NCBI GenBank assembly: GCA_030433335.1
Contig: JAUILL010000001.1
Location: 62,001-126,000 of the forward strand
Source of the DNA: Alphaproteobacteria bacterium
Lineage (GTDB): Bacteria > Pseudomonadota > Alphaproteobacteria > Rhodobacterales > Rhodobacteraceae
DNA length: 64,000 nucleotides
Direction of reading: 5' to 3'
Shown: positions 42,201 through 51,789 of the stretch, piece after piece
Layout: each line of letters begins with the position of its first letter
Position numbering within the stretch: the stretch's first letter is position 1
Program-made: the position numbers and the translations under genes
Notes under the pieces: generated by a model
The model's input: the letters and a program-made list of their open reading frames with translations, nothing else
The model's database searches: none
What the model was told of the DNA's origin: nothing

Positions 42201-43124
42201 ATGCTGAATTACATCCTGCGGCGGCTTTTGACCGCGATCCCGACCCTATTGGTGTTGGTGATCATTTGCTTTCTGATGATGCACGCGGCCCCCGGTGGCC
42301 CCTTCACCAGCGAGCGACCTTTGCCCCCCGAAGTACTGGCCAATATCGAAGCCAAATACGGCCTGAACAAACCGCTTTATGCACAGCTTTGGGACTATTT
42401 GGTGGGGGTTGTGACCCGCTTCGATTTTGGTCCGTCCTTTATCTACAAAGACCGGAGCGTAAACGACATCATCGCTCAAGGTTTTCCCGTGACGCTGACC
42501 TATGGGACCATCAGCTTTGTGGTGGCGACGATTGTGGGTGTGGCGATGGGAGTCTTTGCGGCGCTGCGTCATAACACGTGGGTCGACTATCTGGCCGTCG
42601 GGGCGACGTTCAGCGCGCAGGCTTTGCCGAATTTCGTGATGGCGCCCATTCTGGTGATCATCTTTACATGGCAGCTGGGGTGGTTGCCTGGTGGCGGTTG
42701 GAATGGCGGACAATGGCAGTACGTGGTCATGCCCGTGATTGCACTGTCGACCAGTTATATGGCCTCGATCGCGCGCATCCAGCGCACGGCGATGCTGGAA
42801 GTTTTGCATTCGAATTTCGTCCGCACCGCGCGGGCCAAGGGGCTGCCGAACAGCACCATCATCTGGCGGCACGCGATGAAGCCTGCCTTGATGCCGGTGG
42901 TCAGCTATTTGGGCCCGTCCTTTGTGGCGATGATCACAGGCTCTGTGGTGATCGATCTCTATTTCTCGACCGGCGGTGTGGGGCTGCACTACGTCAACGC
43001 GGCGCTGAACCGCGACTATGCTGTGATGCTGGGGGTCACGATCCTGTATGGCGCTTTGACCATTATTTTCAACCTGATAGCCGACATTGTTTATGCCTGG
43101 CTTGACCCCAAAATCCGGTACTAA
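42201..43124 (+). CDS. Oligopeptide-type ABC transporter permease (OppB family)
   Basis: This 307-residue inner-membrane permease has six helices, the OppB N-terminus YILRRLLTAIPTLL and an EAA-type loop with FVRTARAKGLPNSTIIWRHAMKPALMP. It forms the channel with the next gene product. It starts 60 bases after the binding-protein gene. Confidence 0.92.
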   Translation: MLNYILRRLLTAIPTLLVLVIICFLMMHAAPGGPFTSERPLPPEVLANIEAKYGLNKPLYAQLWDYLVGVVTRFDFGPSFIYKDRSVNDIIAQGFPVTLTYGTISFVVATIVGVAMGVFAALRHNTWVDYLAVGATFSAQALPNFVMAPILVIIFTWQLGWLPGGGWNGGQWQYVVMPVIALSTSYMASIARIQRTAMLEVLHSNFVRTARAKGLPNSTIIWRHAMKPALMPVVSYLGPSFVAMITGSVVIDLYFSTGGVGLHYVNAALNRDYAVMLGVTILYGALTIIFNLIADIVYAWLDPKIRY

Positions 43125-43136
43125 GGGGCCTGAGAC

Positions 43137-44066
43137 ATGATCAACAATTCAGACCGTATGGACCGGATCACCGAAGCCTTGGACGAGGCATCCGAGATCA
43201 AAGGTCGCTCTTTGTGGGCCGACGCACGCCGCCGGTTTTTTCGCAACAAGGCCGCGACAGGCGCAGTCGTCGCACTTTTCCTTGTGGTGGTGTTCGTTAT
43301 CATCGGACCTTCGTTCGCCGTCTGGTCGAACGAGGAAATCGACTGGAATGTCATGGGGATGGTCGCCGAAAAGGGCGCGCCGTCCATCGAGAGCGGCCAC
43401 TTCTTTGGCGTCGACGAGTTGGGGCGCGATCTCTATTCGAGGACCATACAAGCCACTCGGACATCCCTGATCGTGGGAGTCATTGGCGCGATTGTGGCCG
43501 TGACCATCGGCACCATCTATGGGGCGACGGCGGGCTTTGTTGGAGGCTGGGTTGACGGGCTCATGATGCGCTTTGTCGATATCATGATCGCCATTCCCTA
43601 TATGTTCATCATCATCCTTCTGATGGTGATGTTCGAACGCTCGTTCTTCATGCTGTTCGTCGGGATCGGGATTATCAGCTGGCTGGAAATGGCGCGCATT
43701 GTACGCGGGCAGACCCTGTCCCTGAAGAACCGCGAATTTGTCGAGGCGGCCAAAGCCTGCGGTGTCGGCTGGTTCACCATCATCCTGCGCCACATCATCC
43801 CGAACCTGCTGGGCCTTGTGGTCGTTTTCGCATCACTCCTCGTGCCGCTCATGATCCTGATCGAAAGCTTCATCAGCTTCCTCGGCCTTGGGGTCCAAGA
43901 GCCGCAAACCTCGCTCGGGGCCCTGATTTCCGAAGGGGCGGGCACGATCCTCTATGGCACTATCTGGCAGCTGTTCATCCCGCTGTTTTTCTTTCTCGTC
44001 ACCATCATCAGCCTGTTCTTTATCGGCGATGGCCTGCGCGACGCCCTAGACCCGAAGGACCGCTGA
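43137..44066 (+). CDS. Oligopeptide-type ABC transporter permease (OppC family)
   Basis: This 309-residue permease has the OppC N-terminal domain (one helix after a charged start), followed by the [13 protein letters not shown] motif and the EAA loop [23 protein letters not shown]. It starts 12 bases after OppB, and its stop is one base before the ATPase start. Confidence 0.92.
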   Translation: MINNSDRMDRITEALDEASEIKGRSLWADARRRFFRNKAATGAVVALFLVVVFVIIGPSFAVWSNEEIDWNVMGMVAEKGAPSIESGHFFGVDELGRDLYSRTIQATRTSLIVGVIGAIVAVTIGTIYGATAGFVGGWVDGLMMRFVDIMIAIPYMFIIILLMVMFERSFFMLFVGIGIISWLEMARIVRGQTLSLKNREFVEAAKACGVGWFTIILRHIIPNLLGLVVVFASLLVPLMILIESFISFLGLGVQEPQTSLGALISEGAGTILYGTIWQLFIPLFFFLVTIISLFFIGDGLRDALDPKDR

Positions 44067-44067
44067 C

Positions 44068-45867
44068 ATGAGTGTTTTCGAGGTAAAAGACCTGACTGTC
44101 ACCTTTGACACCCCCGACGGGGCGGTCGAAGCGGTCAAAGGCGTGAACTTCCGCATCGGCGCGGGGGAATGTCTTGGGATCGTGGGCGAGTCCGGTTCGG
44201 GCAAATCGCAAACCTTTATGGCTGCGATGGGGCTTCTGGCCGACAACGGGAGGATCACAGGCTCGGCGCAGCTGAACGGGCAGGAACTGATTGGCCTGCC
44301 CGTGGCCAAGGCCAACAAGATCCGCGGCGCGTCCATGTCCATGATCTTCCAAGACCCGCTGACCGCGCTAACCCCGCACCTAACCGTGGGCCAGCAGATG
44401 GCAGAGGTTCTGAAATTCCACAAAAGCCTGCGCGGGGCCGAAGCGCGGCAGCAGTGCTATGAATGGCTCGACCGCGTCCGCATTCCCGAAGCGCGGGCGC
44501 GTCTGGACCAGTATCCGCACGAATTGTCCGGCGGGATGCGCCAGCGGGTGATGATCGCGCAGGCCATGCTGTGCAATCCGCGCCTGTTGATCGCGGACGA
44601 GCCGACGACGGCGCTGGATGTCACCGTGCAGGCCGAAATTCTGGACCTGATGGCGAACCTGCAGCGCGAAGAGGGAACCGCGATTGCGCTGATCACGCAC
44701 GACATGGGCGTCGTAGCCCGCATGTGTGACCGGATCTGCGTGATGAAGCACGGCGCCTATGTGGAGGAAGGCAGCGCTAGCGACATCTTCTACGCGCCCA
44801 AGGACTCCTATACCCGCAAGCTTCTGGACTCGATGCCGCGCATCGATGCTGAAGAGATCGCGATGAACCCCGTCAGCGACGCCGATCCGCTGCTCAAGGT
44901 CCGCGATGCCAAGGTGCATTTCCAGGTGAAAAAGACCGGCGGTATTTTCCCCAAATCCCAGACCTTGCGCGCCGTGGATGGTGTCAGCTTTGATCTTCGG
45001 GCGGGGGAAACGCTGGGGGTCGTGGGCGAGTCCGGCTGCGGGAAATCCACCTTGGCTCGCGCGGTCCTGCAGTTGTTGCCCGAAGTACAGGGCAGTGTCA
45101 GTTGGCTCGGCCGTGATCTGGATGGCATGACCAAACGCGAGATGACCCGCCAGCGCAAAGACTTGCAACTGGTGTTTCAGGACCCGCTCGCCAGCCTTGA
45201 TCCGCGCATGACGATCAGCGCATCGATCGCCGAACCGCTGAAAACCTTTCGTCCTGACCTTGGTCCCAGCGCCCGCAAAAAGCTGGTGGCCGAGATGATG
45301 GAGAAGGTCGGTCTGGATGTCCGCATGATCAACCGCTACCCGCACGAGCTGTCTGGCGGTCAGAACCAGCGTGTCGGCATTGCGCGCGCGATGATCAACA
45401 ACCCCAAGCTGGTCATTTGCGACGAGGCAGTGTCGGCGCTGGACGTGTCCATTCAGGCCCAAATCATCAAGCTGCTCAAAGAGTTGCAGAGCGATCTTGG
45501 CCTGTCGATGATCTTTATCAGCCACGATCTGGCTGTGGTTCGCGAGATCAGTCACCGCATCATGGTGCTCTATCTGGGCCGCGTGGTCGAACTGGCGGAC
45601 CGCCGTGCGATCTACGAAGCAGCAAGGCATCCTTACACACAGTCGCTGATTTCAGCGGTGCCGATCCCTGATCCGGACCTCGAACGGGCGCGGGCGCGGG
45701 TGAAATTGCCCGGAGAACTGCCTTCTCCGCTGGAGCCGGGGGCACAATTGCGCTTTCTTCCGTCGAAAAAGGCGGAAAGGGGCTATCTGCCCATACTTCA
45801 AGAGGTTGCGCCAAATCACTGGGTGGCAGAACATGACCCCATCGAGGAGATTCTGAAGGCAGGGTAA
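44068..45867 (+). CDS. Fused oligopeptide-type ABC transporter ATPase (OppD-OppF)
   Basis: This 599-residue protein joins two ATP-binding domains that are often separate as OppD and OppF. The first Walker A GESGSGKS is at residues 40-47, with signature LSGGM. The second Walker A GESGCGKS is at 320-327, with LSGGQ. Each half ends in the oligopeptide-family C-terminal region. The last base of its stop is the first base of the glycerate kinase start (TAATG). Confidence 0.93.
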   Translation: MSVFEVKDLTVTFDTPDGAVEAVKGVNFRIGAGECLGIVGESGSGKSQTFMAAMGLLADNGRITGSAQLNGQELIGLPVAKANKIRGASMSMIFQDPLTALTPHLTVGQQMAEVLKFHKSLRGAEARQQCYEWLDRVRIPEARARLDQYPHELSGGMRQRVMIAQAMLCNPRLLIADEPTTALDVTVQAEILDLMANLQREEGTAIALITHDMGVVARMCDRICVMKHGAYVEEGSASDIFYAPKDSYTRKLLDSMPRIDAEEIAMNPVSDADPLLKVRDAKVHFQVKKTGGIFPKSQTLRAVDGVSFDLRAGETLGVVGESGCGKSTLARAVLQLLPEVQGSVSWLGRDLDGMTKREMTRQRKDLQLVFQDPLASLDPRMTISASIAEPLKTFRPDLGPSARKKLVAEMMEKVGLDVRMINRYPHELSGGQNQRVGIARAMINNPKLVICDEAVSALDVSIQAQIIKLLKELQSDLGLSMIFISHDLAVVREISHRIMVLYLGRVVELADRRAIYEAARHPYTQSLISAVPIPDPDLERARARVKLPGELPSPLEPGAQLRFLPSKKAERGYLPILQEVAPNHWVAEHDPIEEILKAG

Positions 45868-47072
45868 TGAAACCTAAGTTGCGTGCGATCTGGGATGCGG
45901 GGGTGGCAGCCGCCGATCCCGCTGGTGCTGTTACACGGGCGTTGCCCGATTTGGATCTCGGCGATCCCGCACATCTGAGCGTTGTGGCGGTTGGCAAGGC
46001 CGCCCCGCGGATGATTGCGCCGGTGCTCGAGACTGTGACACCCGCCCAATCCCTGATCGTCACCCATCGCGAGAATGTCTTTGACGATCTTGGGGTGAAG
46101 GTCATGCGTGCAGGCCATCCGGTCCCTGATCCCGAAGGCGAGGCTGCGGCCAATGCCATTCTGGAGATGGCCGAGGGGTTGGGTAAAGACGATCATCTGC
46201 TGATCCTGATCTCCGGCGGTGCGTCGGCCATGTTGCCTGCGCCTGCCAAGGGTCTGACTTTGGGCGACAAAATCTCGGTGACCAAAGCGCTTTTGGCTAG
46301 CGGTGCGCCGATTGAGGTGATGAACCTCGTGCGCCAGCAACTCAGCCGGATCAAGGGTGGTGGACTTGCCATCGCAGCGGCTCCTGCGCGGGTGACGGCC
46401 TTGGTTCTGTCGGATGTGATCGGCGACGACCTGCGGGCTGTGGCCTCGGGCCCGACGCTGTCGCCTCTGGGCACGCCAGAGGATGCGGTGCAGGCCCTGC
46501 GCGGGTACTTCTGCTATGGCAAGGTCCCTCAGGAAGTGCGGAACCACCTGCGCGAGGCCCCAAAAACCCGCGATGTGCCCAAGACGGACACGCGGATCGT
46601 TGGCTCGAATGACGTCTCTGTTGCGATCATGAAAGAGCAGGCCCCCGAAGCGAAAATCCTGACGCCGCCGCTGACCTGCGATGTCAAAGAAGCGGTCGAG
46701 CGTTTGGCGAAACTGCCTGCTGGGCTCTGGCTGATCGGCGGCGAATGCACCGTTCAGGTCAAAGGCAAAGGGATGGGCGGCCGAAACCAAGAGCTTGCTC
46801 TGCGTCTGGCGATGAAGGCTGAAGAAGAGGGCTGGCCTGCGGGCTGGACCTATATTCAGGGCGGTACCGATGGGCGCGACGGCCCGACCGATGCGGCTGG
46901 GGCCATTGTGAATGGCCAGACCCTGAAAAAGATACGCGCGGCAGGGGTGGACCCCGCCGCGGCGCTGAAGAACAACGATAGCTATCACGCGTTGAAAGCG
47001 GCCGGCGATCTGCTGGTGACAGGCGCCACCGGAACAAATGTCGCCGACCTTGGCGTGCTCTACCGCCCTTAA
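45867..47072 (+). CDS. Glycerate 2-kinase (GckA/TtuD type, MOFRL family)
   Basis: This 401-residue cytoplasmic kinase phosphorylates D-glycerate, in this family to 2-phosphoglycerate. The N-terminal DUF4147 domain (VAVGKAAPRMIAP, LISGGASAMLP, RQQLSRIKGGGLA) and the C-terminal MOFRL domain (GGRNQELALRLA, GTDGRDGPTDAAGA) are intact. It is coupled by a one-base overlap to the opp-type transporter. Its end overlaps the end of the converging ammonium transporter gene by four bases. Confidence 0.92.
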   Translation: MKPKLRAIWDAGVAAADPAGAVTRALPDLDLGDPAHLSVVAVGKAAPRMIAPVLETVTPAQSLIVTHRENVFDDLGVKVMRAGHPVPDPEGEAAANAILEMAEGLGKDDHLLILISGGASAMLPAPAKGLTLGDKISVTKALLASGAPIEVMNLVRQQLSRIKGGGLAIAAAPARVTALVLSDVIGDDLRAVASGPTLSPLGTPEDAVQALRGYFCYGKVPQEVRNHLREAPKTRDVPKTDTRIVGSNDVSVAIMKEQAPEAKILTPPLTCDVKEAVERLAKLPAGLWLIGGECTVQVKGKGMGGRNQELALRLAMKAEEEGWPAGWTYIQGGTDGRDGPTDAAGAIVNGQTLKKIRAAGVDPAAALKNNDSYHALKAAGDLLVTGATGTNVADLGVLYRP

Positions 47073-48244
47073 TCGTGGTGGTAGGCGCGCTCGCCGTGGA
47101 CCGCCAGATCGAGCCCTTCGTGCTCGGTCTCGGCGTCCACGCGCAGCGGGAAGACGATCGCGACCACTTTGGCGAGGATGAAGCTGACAACCAGCGTGTA
47201 CACACCGACAACCGCCAGAGCACCCAGCTGAGCGGTCCAAGTGCCCGCGCCGAACGCTGCGATCATGATGGTGCCAAAGATGCCGCCGACGCCGTGAACC
47301 GCGAACACATCCAAAGTGTCGTCGATCTGCATCTTGTTGCGGATCAGGTTAACCGCTTCCTGACAGAGAACACCTGCAACCAGACCGATGATCAGGGCCT
47401 CGATCGGGCCAACAAAGCCAGATGCGGGGGTGATCGAAGCTAGACCCGCGATGGTGCCGGTGACTGCGCCGATCAAGGACGCGCGGCCGAACTTGATGCG
47501 CTCCCACGCGGCCCAAGACAGGGTCGCTGCCGCAGCCGAGATATGGGTCACGGTGATCGCCATGGCTGCGCCACCGTCAGCCGCCAGTTGCGAGCCGCCA
47601 TTAAAGCCGAACCAACCGACCCACAGCATGCCTGCGCCAGCGGCAACCATCCCGGGATTGTGCGGGGGCTTGCCCGAGTCCTTGCGGCGACCCAGCATGA
47701 TCGCCAGCAAGAGCGCGGCCAGACCTGCGGTTTCGTGCACAACGATGCCACCGGCAAAGTCCTTGGTGCCGGTTTCGCCCCAGATGCCGCCGTCTGCCAT
47801 CAGACCGCCGCCCCAGATCCAGTGGGTCACGGGTGCGTAGACCAGCAGCATCCACAGCGCCGAGAACGCCAGAACAAAGCCAAAGCCAATCCGCTCCACA
47901 TAGGCGCCCACGATCAGCGCGGGGGTGATCACCGCAAAGGTCATCTGGAAGGCAAAGAACAGAACCTCGGGCAGGGTGCCCGACAGGGTGTCTGCGTCGA
48001 TGCCGTTCAGGAATGCTTTGCCAAGCCCACCCCAGAGCGCGTCGCCCTCGCCGAATGCGATCGAATAGCCTGCGATCAGCCAGAGTACGCTCATCAGTGC
48101 CGCGATCATAAACACGTGCATAAAGACCGACAGAACGTTCCGTGCCCGCACCAGACCGCCATAGAACATGGCCAGACCCGGCAGGGACATAAACAGTACA
48201 AGAGCGGTCGCCACGAGGATCCAGGCGGTATCTGCTCCGTTCAT
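47069..48244 (-). CDS. amtB: Ammonium transporter
   Basis: This 391-residue Amt/Mep/Rh-family channel has eleven helices and moves NH3/NH4+ across the inner membrane. The family motifs DTAWILVATALVLFMSLPGLA, GGLVRARN, DFAGGIVVHETAG (with a conserved His) and VHGVGGIFGTI (second His) are present. The start at 48244 follows GGAGGAATTGAA. No glnK lies beside it, unlike in many bacteria, so PII control would come from elsewhere. Confidence 0.94.
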   Translation of the reverse strand: MNGADTAWILVATALVLFMSLPGLAMFYGGLVRARNVLSVFMHVFMIAALMSVLWLIAGYSIAFGEGDALWGGLGKAFLNGIDADTLSGTLPEVLFFAFQMTFAVITPALIVGAYVERIGFGFVLAFSALWMLLVYAPVTHWIWGGGLMADGGIWGETGTKDFAGGIVVHETAGLAALLLAIMLGRRKDSGKPPHNPGMVAAGAGMLWVGWFGFNGGSQLAADGGAAMAITVTHISAAAATLSWAAWERIKFGRASLIGAVTGTIAGLASITPASGFVGPIEALIIGLVAGVLCQEAVNLIRNKMQIDDTLDVFAVHGVGGIFGTIMIAAFGAGTWTAQLGALAVVGVYTLVVSFILAKVVAIVFPLRVDAETEHEGLDLAVHGERAYHHD

Positions 48245-48318
48245 TTCAATTCCTCCTGCGTTTGGTTGCGGGAGGCATACGTTCATATTTCGCGGAAGAA
48301 AGGGGCAAATTTGATATC

Positions 48319-48423
48319 AGATGTACAAATGCTCATCATTTTACAAAGTGCACATCTAGTAACCTCTTTAGGGGTCAATGTGATTACTAAATAGTCACTT
48401 TGAAAATCATAATCTGCACATCT
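48319..48423 (-). promoter_or_regulatory. Repeated TGCACATCT sites upstream of the ammonium transporter
   Basis: TGCACATCT occurs at 48349-48357 and 48415-48423. A near-inverse copy AGATGTACA is at 48319-48327. The spacer to the flavin reductase gene is very AT-rich. TGCAC is the half-site of NtrC operators, so nitrogen control is possible, but no clear sigma-54 promoter was found. Confidence 0.35.
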
Positions 48424-48474
48424 TTTAGCCATACGGGCTGGATCGTAGATTAGAATGTAGGCGCCACGCTTCTC

Positions 48475-48987
48475 TTAGTCGAAGGGCGCGAATGCTCCGT
48501 ACCCCCCTTGGGTAAAGAGCAATGGTGAGCCCGAAGTCGCATGTGCGCGCAGGACACGGCCAACAGCGATGGCGTGATCCCCAGCCTGGTGGAGATCGTA
48601 GGCTTCGCACTCGAACCGCGCCAGAGTTTCGGTCAGGACGGGCACGCCAAATTCGTTTTCCGTCCATGCGCAGTGGTCAAAGGCAAACCCGTCCTTGGCA
48701 AAGGCGAGCCCAAGGTCCAACTGCTCGGCTGAGAGAACGTGAATTCCGTAGTGCTGCGCCTTGGCAAACAGGGAGTAGCGGTTGGAGGCGTGCGCCGGAC
48801 ACCAAAGTACCAGCGGCGGGTCCAAAGAGACTGCACTGAAACTGTTCGCCGTCATTCCCATAGGACCGCTTTCGGTCATGCAGGTAACGATTGTGACGCC
48901 CGTTCCAAAGCACCCGAGCACGTTTCTGAAATCCCGCTGACGGTCCGGTGTCGGCGTGAATCCATTCAAAGTCGTGACGTCGGTCAT
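48475..48987 (-). CDS. Flavin reductase-family protein
   Basis: This 170-residue FMN-binding split-barrel protein resembles the reductase components (HpaC type) of two-component flavin monooxygenases. FGTGVTIVTC, MGMTANSFSAVSLDPPLVLWC and the GDHAIAVGRV motif are typical. It would use NAD(P)H to reduce FMN or FAD for a partner oxygenase, which is not encoded nearby. I chose the ATG at 48987 because it starts the family sequence after AAGGGA. Confidence 0.9.
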   Translation of the reverse strand: MTDVTTLNGFTPTPDRQRDFRNVLGCFGTGVTIVTCMTESGPMGMTANSFSAVSLDPPLVLWCPAHASNRYSLFAKAQHYGIHVLSAEQLDLGLAFAKDGFAFDHCAWTENEFGVPVLTETLARFECEAYDLHQAGDHAIAVGRVLRAHATSGSPLLFTQGGYGAFAPFD

Positions 48988-49573
48988 AAGAAGTCCCTTT
49001 GGCTCGTTTGCATCGCGCTCAAACCACGTTTCGCGACAAAGTTCGACCAATAATCTTTCAGCTGCCCGATGTTTTGAAGAGCGCCAGAAGAGGCCGTAGT
49101 GATTCGCGGTAACGCAGCCACAGTCAGGTAATCCCTCAGCGATTGGAAACCAGTCCTTGGTTGAGAAATACCCTGTTGCGGGCAACTTTGTTCGATCTTG
49201 ATGCGTCTTTTCTCGAGTAGGGATTGCGAAAATCTTGAAGCGGATTAGCAGCACGGACTTTTCGCAGCAGGTCTAAATTTGTTAGCCACACAGACGAAAC
49301 ACGACGGAGTGTTTCGCTGCGCAGGTGCAATTTAGCGTAAATGGGGTGCGGGAAGTTGTGCTGCAGCGCAGAATTGGGCAGACGAGTGGGGCTCTATTCG
49401 TTGCAATGTCTTACGTCTTACGTCTTGCGTCGAGACCGCTTTGGGATTTGGTAATGCTCGACATTGATCGCCCAATCGAATTGCAGGTCCTGAAAATGTA
49501 AAAATGCAAAACTGTGAAACGTTGGACGATACCCTCTCGGGTTTAGAACTTTGCTTTGATCCCGCTAAACAAC
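48988..49573. other. Gene-poor gap with a hairpin and short tandem repeats
   Basis: This stretch, lower in GC than its surroundings, holds no frame that looks like a real protein. It contains a perfect 8-bp stem CGAAACAC-GACGGA-GTGTTTCG (49295-49316), three tandem copies of GTCTTAC/GTCTTGC (49408-49428), and an inverted pair ATTGGGC / GCCCAAT 90 bases apart (49373, 49470). It may hold a small RNA or be a decayed gene. Confidence 0.4.
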
Positions 49574-49600
49574 AAAAAAGGGCGGCAAATTCGCCGCCCG
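49574..49600 (-). terminator. Strong rho-independent terminator of the acs-to-phnM run
   Basis: On the minus strand GGGCGGCGAATTTGCCGCCC is followed by TTTTTTGTTG. It is placed about 85 bases after the phnM stop and closes the whole minus-strand run that begins at acs. Confidence 0.9.
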
Positions 49601-49682
49601 TCTTTGGTGATGAAATACTCTTAAGTATAGGTCAACTATAGCCGAAAGACCTATCGTAATCGAGAGGTTTTGTGAAAATTTG

Positions 49683-50909
49683 TTAATTTCTTGGCTGATG
49701 ATGCGGGCGATTGACTGTTTTTGAGGCATGCAGCATCGGCGCTTGGGGCTCGGCACTGTGACCCAGGAACCGCGCACCAGCCTCGCCAGCAAGGAAAGCG
49801 AGCCGACCGCCGACGATGGTCGCCTCGATCAAGCGGGTCTCTTCATTGATAATAACCAGATCGGCGCGGCGCCCCATGGCAATCGTGCCGCGGTCGGGAA
49901 GTCGCATGATTTCGGCTGGTCTTTCGGACACGAGCGACCAGGCCGCGGGCAGACTTACACCATGATTGTCCACCAACAGCCATACCGCTTTGAGGAGCGA
50001 TGGGTAATAGAAGTCAGAGGCAAGCGCATCGCATGTCTGTTGCTTGACCAGTTCCATCGCCGCAACGCGGCTCTTTTGCGGCCCGGAATGGAATGCGGAA
50101 CTTGCCGATAGAACAACGGGGTCGCCCATGGCTTTGGCAGCGGCGGCCGAGCGTCGCGATCTCGGGAATTCACAAATCTTCGCGCCGATCATCGCATAGG
50201 TTTCGCGGGTTTCGCCGTCCAGATCGCCACTGCTGCCGTACAGGACACCCATCTCGTCAAAGACCTCGGCCAGTCGACACAGATGGCGCGGGACTTCGCG
50301 GCTGCGTTCCTGCGCGCGGCGTAGCCTTTGGCGAAACGCTTGCACTCCGGCCGCATCAAGCGCGGTCAACTCGCCGGACATCAGGGTTTCATCGCGCAGC
50401 GTTTCGAGCATGTCTTCGATCGTATTCTGGAAGACCACGTATCCCACACCGTACCGCCGGACTGCCGCCATCAGGCGCGCGGCCGTATCCACCATATGGG
50501 TTTCGCACTGCAACGCGATGCGAATGTCTGTGAGCGCCGCGCTGCGATAAAGCTGGTGCGCGGCCATAAATGTCTCTGCGAAATCAGGGCCGTGCAAGCC
50601 GCCGTGCCAAGACCATCCGTGCGAGAGATAGGCCGTCGTCACACCATTTGCCGCTGCTTCCCGATCAGTACTGGCCAGCGCGGTCATCGGATCGAATTGC
50701 GCGGTGGGCTGAGGGGCAAGATGCCGTCCGAAAGCGCTTCCGTGAAGGTCGATCATTCCGGGCAAGACATAGTAACCAGTCAGGTCGACTTCGGGCAGAG
50801 GACCACGCGTGATCCGCCCGTCCGCGATCGCGACCGATCTGGACTGAAGGGCGCCGTCGCGCAAAGTGGTTGCGCCGACAAGGCGCAAGGGCGGAAGAAG
50901 ACGGGTCAT
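49683..50909 (-). CDS. phnM: PhnM-family amidohydrolase (ribose 1-methylphosphonate 5-triphosphate diphosphatase-like)
   Basis: This 408-residue cytoplasmic metal-dependent amidohydrolase is of the PhnM group. YVLPGMIDLHGSAF is the metal-binding entry, CETHMVD and KQQTCDALASDFYYPSLL are PhnM-type segments, and the C-terminal GTIAMGRRADLVIIN is typical. PhnM removes pyrophosphate in the C-P lyase pathway. Here no phnGHIJKL core genes are present in the window. It follows a DUF1045 gene by about 100 bases. The start at 50909 is at the family N-terminus (MTRLLPP); an upstream ATG at 50951 is possible because the ribosome site is weak. Confidence 0.87.
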   Translation of the reverse strand: MTRLLPPLRLVGATTLRDGALQSRSVAIADGRITRGPLPEVDLTGYYVLPGMIDLHGSAFGRHLAPQPTAQFDPMTALASTDREAAANGVTTAYLSHGWSWHGGLHGPDFAETFMAAHQLYRSAALTDIRIALQCETHMVDTAARLMAAVRRYGVGYVVFQNTIEDMLETLRDETLMSGELTALDAAGVQAFRQRLRRAQERSREVPRHLCRLAEVFDEMGVLYGSSGDLDGETRETYAMIGAKICEFPRSRRSAAAAKAMGDPVVLSASSAFHSGPQKSRVAAMELVKQQTCDALASDFYYPSLLKAVWLLVDNHGVSLPAAWSLVSERPAEIMRLPDRGTIAMGRRADLVIINEETRLIEATIVGGRLAFLAGEAGARFLGHSAEPQAPMLHASKTVNRPHHQPRN

Positions 50910-51012
50910 CGCTCTGCTCGGAATGATTGTTCCGAACGTGATAGTCCACATATGTTTCGGGCATGTGACAGGTGCCCGCTATTTGCAAAATGGACTGAAA
51001 AATCGAGCGAAA

Positions 51013-51693
51013 TTATCCGCGGAATGGATACCGATGTAACATATGGAAGCGTCCGTCATCCGCCTCGCCGAACAGGCAGAGCGACCGGATTTTCAGGGGG
51101 CGGGGCAGAACCTCGGGCAGAGTGTCCTCTAGGACGAGGCGGGTTTGCTCGGCAAGTTCGGGGCTCACGCGGCTGCTTAGGGTCAGGTGGAACCGGAATT
51201 CCTCCATCACGTAAGGGTAGCCCCAACGGTGCAACAGCTCCAACTGGGTTTCGGTCAGCCGCGCCGGATTGCGCCGTGCGATATCTGCATCGCTCAAGGG
51301 CGCTCGAAAGGCATCCAGCGCCTTCACGACCTTGGACGCCATCGCGCGCAATTCGGTCGTGTCACCTTCGGGCACCAAAGCCAGAAAGCCGCCAATGCGC
51401 GTCAGTTTAAGCCCCTCAACGCGCACGGGACTCATCCCTGCCATCAATGCCGTCGCGGCTGCATGAAGCGCGCCGATGTCCACGCCGCGCGCGAGTCTGA
51501 AGGGTGGCTTAACTGTGCCGTGGAATCCATACTTACGCGGCGTGCGCGTGATGTCGTCCATCGGCAGGCCGTACGGGGGATGTGGAATGTCGCAACCTGC
51601 AACGGGGTCCCAACCGAGCCAACGCTTCCCGAACTCGGCAAAGCGCGTTGCCTCGGGCGCGTAGTAGATCGCGTAGCGCTTGAAACCTTGCAT
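51013..51693 (-). CDS. DUF1045 / TIGR03223 phosphonate-associated 2H-phosphoesterase-like protein
   Basis: This 226-residue protein is of a family usually found in phosphonate gene clusters. The FHGTVKPPF and FRFHLTLS segments are the two H-x-T/S motifs of 2H phosphoesterases, which act on cyclic phosphodiesters. In relatives the family accompanies phnM or phnN and may open cyclic ribose phosphates. The ATG at 51693 follows GAGAGGG. A 9-bp hairpin lies just upstream (51715-51742). Confidence 0.88.
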   Translation of the reverse strand: MQGFKRYAIYYAPEATRFAEFGKRWLGWDPVAGCDIPHPPYGLPMDDITRTPRKYGFHGTVKPPFRLARGVDIGALHAAATALMAGMSPVRVEGLKLTRIGGFLALVPEGDTTELRAMASKVVKALDAFRAPLSDADIARRNPARLTETQLELLHRWGYPYVMEEFRFHLTLSSRVSPELAEQTRLVLEDTLPEVLPRPLKIRSLCLFGEADDGRFHMLHRYPFRG

Positions 51694-51714
51694 GGCGCCC
51701 TCTCGTTCGGTGCT

Positions 51715-51742
51715 GTTCTGCTACCCCAAGAGATAGCAGAAC
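51715..51742 (-). repeat. Stem-loop in the leader of the DUF1045 gene
   Basis: GTTCTGCTA-N10-TAGCAGAAC is a perfect 9-bp stem lying between the exonuclease gene stop and the DUF1045 start. There is no T-run on the minus strand after it. Confidence 0.6.
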
Positions 51743-51789
51743 AAAATCAGAGCGGTACCCTTTGTTTCCAGATTTCCGACGAAAGCCGA

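Noticed and set aside
49136..49330. A 64-codon minus-strand frame in the gap before phnM
   Set aside because: No ribosome site, no recognisable domain, and it runs through the hairpin at 49295-49316.
49408..49428. CRISPR-like repeats
   Set aside because: Only three heptamers in direct tandem without spacers; no cas genes in the window.
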